A DNA stretch of 10,652 nucleotides, from assembly GCA_035625725.1 (NCBI GenBank), contig DASPPB010000068.1:1-10652 (forward strand), in the 5' to 3' direction. Position 1 is the stretch's first letter. Every line of letters starts with the position of its first letter. Shown here piece after piece: positions 5,759 to 10,652 of this stretch. Below the pieces are notes generated by a model that saw only the letters and a list, made by a program, of their open reading frames with translations, was not told the origin of the DNA and made no database searches. A program made the translations under genes and the position numbers. The stretch is from GJ-E10 sp035625725 (lineage in GTDB: Bacteria > Pseudomonadota > Gammaproteobacteria > Burkholderiales > Burkholderiaceae_F).

Positions 5759-6319
5759 ATGGCGGCAAAATCGAATCCGGTCGAACTCGGTTCTCAGGCT
5801 CCTAATTTCGAGTTGCCCGACGGGGAGGGCCGTCCAGCGCGGTTACGGGATCTTGCGGGGTCCTCGGGCACGCTGGTCATCTTCATTTGCAATCATTGTC
5901 CATACGTGTTGCATATGCGAGATGCGCTGCAGAAGTACGCCTTGGATTACGCTGCGCGTGGAATACGCGTCGTAGCGATCAACCCGAACGATCCTGTTGC
6001 CTATCCCCAGGAGACACCGGAACATATTGCCGAGGTCGCGCGCCACCTTAGCTTTCCGTACCTGGTTGACGCGGACCAGAAGGTGGCACTCGCGTACGAA
6101 GCCGCCTGTACCCCCGATCCGTACCTCTACGACGGCAAGCTGCGGCTGTATTACCACGGCCAGTTCGACGCCACTCGCCCCGGAGGTCCACCCGCCACGG
6201 GCGCGGACTTGCGTGCGGCAACCGATCGTCTGCTGGGCGGCTCGTCGGCCACAGCTGCCGTCTCGGCGTCGATTGGCTGCAGCATCAAGTGGAAGCGCGG
6301 CAACGAACCCAAACAATAG
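5759..6319 (+). CDS. thioredoxin-family (AhpC/TSA-like) thiol-disulfide protein
   Basis: A 186-residue thioredoxin-fold protein. The N-terminal strand motif is GSQAPNFELPDGEGR (11-25). The redox site is CNHCPYV, with Cys44 and Cys47 forming a CxxC pair. VVAINPNDP (71-79) marks the following strand, the cis-proline loop is at ACTPDPYLYD (Cys117, Pro119), and the conserved C-terminal run is SIGCSIKWKRGNEP with a further cysteine at 174. This combination is typical of a family of predicted thioredoxin or peroxiredoxin-like proteins of unknown partner; a disulfide-exchange or peroxide-related role is likely but unproven. There is no signal peptide, so it is probably cytoplasmic. ATG at 5759 has the strong Shine-Dalgarno AAGGGAGG ending 4 nt upstream. 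It is divergent from the SYLF gene (293-bp gap) and on the same strand as the sigma factor gene that follows. Confidence 0.9.
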   Translation: MAAKSNPVELGSQAPNFELPDGEGRPARLRDLAGSSGTLVIFICNHCPYVLHMRDALQKYALDYAARGIRVVAINPNDPVAYPQETPEHIAEVARHLSFPYLVDADQKVALAYEAACTPDPYLYDGKLRLYYHGQFDATRPGGPPATGADLRAATDRLLGGSSATAAVSASIGCSIKWKRGNEPKQ

Positions 6320-6433
6320 CCGCGAGCGGGGAGTCTGGCTTCCTCGCGCGAATCGATAACGCGAAGGCTGCGCCCGGGCGCCGGCGCGGCTTCGAAGTTG
6401 CTTCCAAAAATCGGCAGGGCGCCATGCAATATT

Positions 6434-6462
6434 TTGACGGCGCAATCGTCTACCCCTACATG
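6434..6462 (+). promoter_or_regulatory. candidate promoter upstream of the sigma factor gene
   Basis: TTGACG (5 of 6) at 6434-6439 and TACATG (3 of 6) at 6457-6462, spaced 17 bp, in a locally AT-richer stretch. Transcription would begin near 6469 and leave a leader of about 33 nt before the ATG at 6502. If real, it argues against translation starting at 6424 or 6460. Confidence 0.25.
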
Positions 6463-6501
6463 AGTTCGGCGACCAATCTGCCGTTGAATCTTCCCGCATC
6501 A

Positions 6502-7065
6502 ATGAGCGGCCAAGACGAGCGCATCACCGAAATCGTCGCCCGCGAGGGCAGGCGCCTGCGCAGCTTCATTCGCCGGCGGGTTGCGGATCCCGGCGAGGCA
6601 GAGGACATACTGCAGGACGTCTTTTACGAACTGATCGAGGCAACGCGCCTGCTCCAGCCCATCGAGCAAATCGGCGCCTGGCTGTTTCGTGTTGCTCGCA
6701 ACCGGATCATCGATCGCTTTCGCAAAATGCAGGCGAGCGCGGTGCAAACCGGAGCGGACCCTGCGCTGGAACAAGACGAGGAACTGGGCCTGGAGCAGCT
6801 GCTGCCATCTGCCGGTGCCGGCCCCGAGGCCTTGTTTGCGCGCCGGGTGCTGCTCGAAGAACTCGAGTCTGCGCTCGACGAACTGCCGGCTGTCCAGCGG
6901 GAAGTATTTCTCGCGCACGAGCTCGAGGGGAAGAGTTTTCGCGAAATGGCGCAGGAGTCCGGGCTGAGCGTCAATACGCTACTTGCCCGCAAGCACTACG
7001 CGGTCTTGCATCTGCGAAAACGCCTGCAAGACATCTATGAACAGATCAACGAGGCAAACGGGTGA
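6502..7065 (+). CDS. ECF-type RNA polymerase sigma factor (sigma-70 family)
   Basis: A 187-residue group 4 sigma factor. Region 2 spans about residues 8-77: RLRSFIRRRV, the core-binding AEDILQDVFYELI (33-45), and AWLFRVARNRIIDRFRK (59-75), which recognises and melts the -10 element. An acidic linker (about 78-110) separates it from region 4 (about 116-182), with LDELPAVQREVFLAHELEGKS (126-145) and the helix-turn-helix around REMAQESGLSVNTLLARKHYA that reads the -35 element. The start is uncertain. ATG at 6502 fits where family homology begins but lacks a Shine-Dalgarno; ATGs at 6460 and 6424 would add 14 or 26 residues, and only 6424 has a weak AGGG upstream. The stop codon overlaps the start of the next gene, so the two are coupled. 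No classical zinc-binding anti-sigma gene is adjacent. Confidence 0.9.
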   Translation: MSGQDERITEIVAREGRRLRSFIRRRVADPGEAEDILQDVFYELIEATRLLQPIEQIGAWLFRVARNRIIDRFRKMQASAVQTGADPALEQDEELGLEQLLPSAGAGPEALFARRVLLEELESALDELPAVQREVFLAHELEGKSFREMAQESGLSVNTLLARKHYAVLHLRKRLQDIYEQINEANG

Positions 7066-7427
7066 CAGATATGAGATCGAGTCGGTGGCGTTGGGCAATT
7101 CGATTTCTCGCGGTCGGAGCGGTTGTGCTCTTGGTCGTGAGCTTCGTGGTCATGAGTCTTTGGAACTGGCTCGCGCCGGCGCTCTTCGGGTGGCGTGAGA
7201 TCGGTTTGCTGCAGGCCGCCGGGCTTTTGCTGCTGTGTCGAATCCTTTTCGGAGGGCTACGCGGACACGGCGGCATGCACTGGCGCCGGCGGTTGGCCGA
7301 ACGCTGGGAGCAGATGACGCCGGAGGAGCGTGCGCAGTTGCGAGCCGGCATGCGCAGTTGTTGCGGCCGGCGCACGGAAGAGCAGGCGCAGGATCAAAAT
7401 CCACCCTCCGCGGCCTCAACGGCTTGA
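7062..7427 (+). CDS. small two-helix inner-membrane protein coupled to the sigma factor
   Basis: A 121-residue protein with a basic N-terminus (RSSRWRW), TM1 at about 13-31, a short loop with SLWNWLAPALFGWREIG, TM2 at about 47-63 ending in RILFGG, and a soluble C-terminal part containing WRRRLAERWEQMTPEERAQL and a Cys-Cys pair (100-101). From memory, similar small membrane proteins with LWNWL...LFG, ILFGG and a MTPEER tail occur beside sigma-70 genes in other proteobacteria; they have no assigned function. GTG at 7062 is preferred over ATG at 7071 because GAGG lies 7 nt upstream of it and it gives a GTGA overlap with the sigma factor stop. The pairing suggests a membrane-bound regulator of the sigma factor or a tightly co-expressed target. 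Both termini are probably cytoplasmic. The gene ends 13 bp from the convergent porin gene. Confidence 0.75.
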   Translation: MTDMRSSRWRWAIRFLAVGAVVLLVVSFVVMSLWNWLAPALFGWREIGLLQAAGLLLLCRILFGGLRGHGGMHWRRRLAERWEQMTPEERAQLRAGMRSCCGRRTEEQAQDQNPPSAASTA

Positions 7428-7440
7428 AGGCATACGGGGC

Positions 7441-8829
7441 TCAGAACTCCGCGTGTATCCGAAGTCCGAAGATGGAGACCGGACCTCGGTCACGGTTGTA
7501 GGCCGGGTTATCGATAAATTGGTAGTCGGCCGAGATCGTCAGATGCTCGATGACCTTCAGCGAGTAGTAGGTTTCAATGATTTTTTCCAAGCCGTAATTG
7601 GGCAGCTGACCGTCGCCGATGAGCACCCCGAGCCCGCCGGCAGCAAAATACGCCCGCGCGGCGCTCGAAATACCGTTGGCGACGGCCGCGAGTCCGACCG
7701 TGTCGTAGGGGCGGCTCCAGCGATCTCCGCGCAGGCTCAGGCCGGCGGCGAGCGATCGATCGATGTCCGTAAAGTCAAAAGTCTCCTGCGCACCGTCGTT
7801 GACGCCGGCACGCACGAACAGTCCCAAATCGGATGCCAGACTTTGCTCGAGGCTGAGCGCCACGCCGGGCCGCCAGGCCATGTGGCGCACGAGCGCCGTA
7901 TTGGCCGTAGTCGATGTCTCGGCAGCCAGCGCCAGCGCGTTGTCGTAACTTCCCATGCGGCCGCGGTTGGCATAGGCCAGCGCCCGCAGCGCGCCCGCCT
8001 GACCCCAAAGATGGTGGCGCTCCTCAAATTCGGTAATGAGGGCAAACTGGTGGAACTGTCCGTCGATATCCTTGCTGTTGGGCACTTTGGACAGTGCGAA
8101 GAATCCGCCGCGCAGTGTCCACCAAGATTGCGTCCACTCGGCCGCGCCCCCGTAGGTGTAGCCCCAGGCGTCGGCCGCGTAGTCAAAGGCACCGCTGTCG
8201 ACGATCGACCAGTTCAGGAAGTCCGACCTCGGGTCGTGGGCATAGCGATTCGTATCGAAGATGTCGACGACGGAGAACTTGCCGGCTGTCAGGATGAGGT
8301 TGTCCGAGGCCAGCGTTCCGGAGAGCTGGTTGGGACCGTCCTCGAGCAAGGTCGGGGGCTGCGACCCATCCAGGTTGATGATCTGGCGGACGAACGCGCG
8401 CGGCAGGCGAAAATACGGGTTGTTCGCTCCGACTTTGTACGCTTCGCCGCTGGGAAAGCCCGCAACCCCAAGGGTGTCGTCCAAACCAAAGCCTTGGTCG
8501 ATTTCGGGATCGGCGTAGGCGGCCGCACCCTTCCACAGAGCCAGTCCGACGAAGGCGGTTACGTCGGTGGTCTCGCGAGCGTCGTTGGCGGGGTCAAGGC
8601 TGTTGGCGCCCGCGTACGGAGACGTGAAGGCCGGGTGGAACTGCGTCACATTGGTGAATTGTCCATGCAGGTTCCAGAGCTCGGGGGCCGGCTCTGCCAC
8701 GCTTTGTGTTTGCGACGCGTCATCGCCCGCGGCAACCGCCACAGTTGCCGGCGCGAGCGCCAGCGCCGCCCAGATCATCAGGCGTCGTCTGCGCGGAGCC
8801 AATGGGAGCGCTTGGGCGATTTTTATCAC
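7441..8829 (-). CDS. OprB-like carbohydrate porin
   Basis: A 462-residue outer-membrane beta-barrel of the carbohydrate-selective porin OprB family, expected to let sugars or other small solutes cross the outer membrane. An Arg-rich n-region (APRRRR) and hydrophobic core (LMIWAALALAPATVAVAA) form the signal peptide, cleaved near residue 34. The mature start ELWNLHGQFTNVTQFHPAF, the internal LTAGKFSVVDIFDTNRYAHD, the NRGRMGSYDNALALA segment and the terminal aromatic residue (HAEF, ending in Phe as barrel-assembly substrates do) all fit the family. The start is GTG at 8829; it sits inside a GAGGTGAT sequence that itself looks like a Shine-Dalgarno, so translation could begin elsewhere, for example ATG at 8778, which would shorten the n-region and remove the arginines. 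The antiporter gene lies 67 bp upstream on the same strand and may share its transcript. Substrate is unknown. Confidence 0.9.
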   Translation of the reverse strand: MIKIAQALPLAPRRRRLMIWAALALAPATVAVAAGDDASQTQSVAEPAPELWNLHGQFTNVTQFHPAFTSPYAGANSLDPANDARETTDVTAFVGLALWKGAAAYADPEIDQGFGLDDTLGVAGFPSGEAYKVGANNPYFRLPRAFVRQIINLDGSQPPTLLEDGPNQLSGTLASDNLILTAGKFSVVDIFDTNRYAHDPRSDFLNWSIVDSGAFDYAADAWGYTYGGAAEWTQSWWTLRGGFFALSKVPNSKDIDGQFHQFALITEFEERHHLWGQAGALRALAYANRGRMGSYDNALALAAETSTTANTALVRHMAWRPGVALSLEQSLASDLGLFVRAGVNDGAQETFDFTDIDRSLAAGLSLRGDRWSRPYDTVGLAAVANGISSAARAYFAAGGLGVLIGDGQLPNYGLEKIIETYYSLKVIEHLTISADYQFIDNPAYNRDRGPVSIFGLRIHAEF

Positions 8830-8896
8830 CTCGGTTTTTGTGCTCAGGCACTGCCAAGAGGCGGGCAGAGCGCAGGCGAAGTATCGTCGCTCTTTG

Positions 8897-10120
8897 TTAC
8901 GGTCCGGTTTTCTTTGGTTGCGCGCCCGCGCCTGCTGCCGGGGTACGGGGCAGTTCCAGCTTTGCGAGCAGCGGTGCGATGGTGGGGCCCTGAACGATCA
9001 GCGAGAACGTGACAACTGCAAAGGCCACCGAAACGATGCGTTCGCGCTGTGGGAAATCGTCCGGCAGGCCAAGCGCCAGACCGAGCGCAAGCGCGCCGCG
9101 CAGGCCGCCCCAGAACAGTATGTGCTGCTGCGCTCCCGGAATCCGCCATCGGCTAGCCCGAAAAACGGCCGCCAGTGGGTAGATCGTCGCAGCGCGCCCG
9201 AGCATCACGAGGGCGATTGCAATTGCGATGTCGGCGCCGATCGAGGAATAGATCTGGTCGGCCTCGTGCATCCCGATGAGCATGAAGACCAAGGAATTCG
9301 CAAAAAACGCGATCACGCCCCAGACGGTTTCGACGGCTTCACGCCCTTTGGCGCTGACCAATGCGGAGTCGCCACGCCGCGCGGCGATCAGGCCGGCGGT
9401 GAGCGTGGCCAGGATTCCGGAGGCGTGAAGGTGTTCGGCCAGCAAGAACGATCCGTAGGCCGCGACGATGGTAAGAGTGACCTCGACGAAGTGGTCGGTG
9501 CTGCTTGCCGACAAAAGCGTGAGTGGCACGGCGACAAGCACGCCGCAAAAGACGCTGCCAACGGTGATTAGGCCCAGTGCGGAGAGCGACCCCAACACGG
9601 TCGGGTGATCACCCTGATAGGCGGCAAGGACCAAGGCAAAGAGAGCGGCAGCAGTGCCGTCGTTCAGCAGGCTCTCGGCTTCCACAAGGACACGCAAGCG
9701 TCCCTTGATGCCGAGGTCCCGGAACACGGCAATCACGGACACGGGGTCGGTCGCCGAGATCAACACGCCGAAGACCGCCGCCGCAAGCAGCGTCCAGCCT
9801 GCCAGCGCGTTGAGTCCGAACGTCACGACCGCTGCGGCCAGAAGCAGACCCACGGTCGCCAGTACGAATACGAGTAGCCCTTCACGGCGCAACAGCCGCC
9901 AGGGCAAAAACAAGGCCGCCTCGAAGATGAGGGGGGGAAGCAAGGCGGTAAAGATCAGCTCGCGCGTCATCGCAACGTGGGGTGCGGCGGGCAGCGCCGC
10001 CAGTGCGACGCCCGTCAAGACGAGCCCGGTTGCGTAGGGCAAGCGCAGTCGTCGGGCGATGATCGCCACGAGCGAGGCGACAAGCAGCAGGACCGCAAAT
10101 TGTTCGATCAACGTGGCCAT
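8897..10120 (-). CDS. CPA1-family Na+/H+ (cation/proton) antiporter, NhaP-type
   Basis: A 407-residue polytopic inner-membrane protein, hydrophobic throughout with about 11-13 predicted helices. Signature motifs of the monovalent cation:proton antiporter-1 family are present: LPPLIFEAALFLPW (61-74), ISATDPVSVIAVFRDLG (121-137) with the unwound-helix Asp125, ESLLNDGTAAALF (149-161) with the transport pair Asn153-Asp154, and GGLRGALALGLAL near the C-terminus with its conserved Arg. The 29-residue spacing from Asp125 to Asp154 equals that in archaeal NhaP1 (Asp132/Asp161). It should exchange external protons for internal Na+ or K+ in pH and salt homeostasis. The cytoplasmic tail is short, so no regulatory C-terminal domain is present. 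ATG at 10120 begins a typical first helix but has no clear Shine-Dalgarno. The porin gene follows 67 bp downstream. Confidence 0.94.
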   Translation of the reverse strand: MATLIEQFAVLLLVASLVAIIARRLRLPYATGLVLTGVALAALPAAPHVAMTRELIFTALLPPLIFEAALFLPWRLLRREGLLVFVLATVGLLLAAAVVTFGLNALAGWTLLAAAVFGVLISATDPVSVIAVFRDLGIKGRLRVLVEAESLLNDGTAAALFALVLAAYQGDHPTVLGSLSALGLITVGSVFCGVLVAVPLTLLSASSTDHFVEVTLTIVAAYGSFLLAEHLHASGILATLTAGLIAARRGDSALVSAKGREAVETVWGVIAFFANSLVFMLIGMHEADQIYSSIGADIAIAIALVMLGRAATIYPLAAVFRASRWRIPGAQQHILFWGGLRGALALGLALGLPDDFPQRERIVSVAFAVVTFSLIVQGPTIAPLLAKLELPRTPAAGAGAQPKKTGP

Positions 10121-10277
10121 GGGGCGCTATGGTACGGGCAGACGCGGTGTGGTCTGCGCGCACCCATTGCCAGCGCGGCGCCCCTCAGCCCTGGCAGCGC
10201 AAACGCCGTGCCCGCGCGGCCATAGAGCGTCTATCCGCTTTTGCCGTGCCAGGCTGCACCGGGCACGAATGGAGCTG

Positions 10278-10610
10278 TCAGTAGCAATGCGCGAAGGCCA
10301 GTCCGCAACGGCGACGGGCGCCTTCCAGGACTTCGTGCGCAAGCATGTCGGCGGACTGAGCCTGCGCCCGATAGATGTCGAGCACGAGGCGGCGCAAGGG
10401 TGTATCTGGCCAGGATCGCTCAACACACGCCGACGCACTTTGCGCGCGCGACCGCGCGGCAATCGCATAGGCGTATGCGGCCTGCACCTGCGCGTTCCAG
10501 ACGATGTTCGTTACGCGGGAGCCAAGGGCAAGGGGGAGGTTCGTTGGGGCCAACGATCCTTTTTGGGCCGGGACCATCTGGCCATCGGCCGCGATCGATT
10601 GCGCGTTCAT
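10278..10610 (-). CDS. hypothetical alanine-rich small protein
   Basis: I do not recognise this 110-residue protein. It has a polar N-terminus (MNAQSIAADGQMVPAQKG), a central segment rich in Ala and aromatics (NIVWNAQVQAAYAYAIAARS), a likely helical second half (LRRLVLDIYRAQAQSADMLAHEVLEGARRRC), and three cysteines, two of them within the last nine residues (CGLAFAHCY). It has no signal peptide, and the hydrophobic patches are too short for a confident membrane segment. Evidence that it is translated: AAGGAG at 10623-10618, exactly 7 nt before the ATG at 10610, and a clean start at that point. The 157 bp between it and the antiporter gene downstream holds no gene; an inverted repeat at 10245-10267 (CGTGCC / GGCACG) lies just past its stop. 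An alanine-rich helical make-up is compatible with many functions, and none is assigned. Confidence 0.6.
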   Translation of the reverse strand: MNAQSIAADGQMVPAQKGSLAPTNLPLALGSRVTNIVWNAQVQAAYAYAIAARSRAQSASACVERSWPDTPLRRLVLDIYRAQAQSADMLAHEVLEGARRRCGLAFAHCY

Positions 10611-10625
10611 GCAGCGGCTCCTTCT

Positions 10626-10638
10626 CTATGTTGCATAG
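10626..10638. promoter_or_regulatory. CTATG-TTG-CATAG inverted repeat upstream of the small protein gene
   Basis: A perfect 5-bp inverted repeat with a 3-bp centre, just upstream of the AAGGAG Shine-Dalgarno of the 10278-10610 gene. GCAT recurs three times nearby (10633, 10641, 10648). It lies where an operator or the -10 region would be expected, but the rest of the promoter is beyond the window edge. Confidence 0.25.
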
Positions 10639-10652
10639 CAGCATAACGCATG

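Noticed and set aside
7330..9012. A long plus-strand open frame (560 codons) across the porin gene
   Set aside because: It is antisense to the OprB-like porin, whose signal peptide, family motifs and terminal Phe are clear. The plus-strand product is Arg/Gly/Val-rich without recognisable domains, as expected for an antisense frame in GC-rich DNA.
8567..9571. A 334-codon plus-strand frame across the antiporter and porin junction
   Set aside because: It is antisense to two confidently identified membrane protein genes and its product is highly charged and unrecognisable.
10245..10267. CGTGCC / GGCACG inverted repeat as a terminator for the 10278-10610 gene
   Set aside because: The stem is only 6 bp with an 11-nt loop, and the minus strand after it lacks a T-run (it reads GCAAAAGCGG).
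10059..10646. A plus-strand frame of 195 codons at the right edge
   Set aside because: It runs antisense through the antiporter start and the 10278-10610 gene, which has the better ribosome binding site. The product is Arg-rich and featureless.

Overview
The window is GC-rich, densely coded DNA, almost certainly a chromosomal segment of a Gram-negative proteobacterium. A beta- or gammaproteobacterium is my inference from an outer-membrane OprB-type porin, a YSC84/SYLF secreted protein, a CZB-GGDEF cyclase of the DgcZ type and a DUF3391 domain; the species cannot be told from the sequence. I see no rRNA, tRNA, CRISPR array, transposase or prophage gene. Codon and base composition look uniform, so this is an ordinary chromosomal stretch carrying several under-described small genes.

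Layout. (1) 1-1269, plus: the 3' part of a 2-oxoacid dehydrogenase E2 acyltransferase, followed 46 bp later by a discrete acyl carrier protein. (2) 1407-2027, plus: a flavin-reductase-like FMN-binding split-barrel protein, convergent with (3) 2067-2960, minus: a zinc-sensing (CZB) diguanylate cyclase with all four expected zinc ligands. (4) 3112-3561, minus: a Host_attach family protein, divergent across 351 bp from (5) mscL at 3913-4302, plus. (6) 4509-4781, minus: a stand-alone DUF3391 domain without the HD-GYP phosphodiesterase it normally precedes, downstream of (7) a secreted SYLF-domain protein at 4902-5465, minus. The leader of the SYLF gene carries an interleaved pair of inverted repeats directly next to its Shine-Dalgarno. 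(8) 5759-6319, plus: a thioredoxin-fold protein with a CxxC site. (9) 6502-7427, plus: an ECF-type sigma factor coupled by a 4-nt overlap to a small two-helix membrane protein. (10) 7441-8829, minus: an OprB-like porin, preceded upstream by (11) a CPA1 Na+/H+ antiporter at 8897-10120, minus. (12) 10278-10610, minus: an unrecognised alanine-rich small protein with a strong ribosome binding site.

How the genes fit together. Many of the genes act at the envelope or in stress responses: mechanosensitive channel, antiporter, porin, SYLF protein, ECF sigma factor with a membrane partner, and thioredoxin. Two carry domains of c-di-GMP signalling. They do not form one operon; the strand alternates and most units hold one or two genes. 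The three observations most worth following are the SYLF leader structure, the orphan DUF3391 protein and the E2-acyl carrier protein pair.
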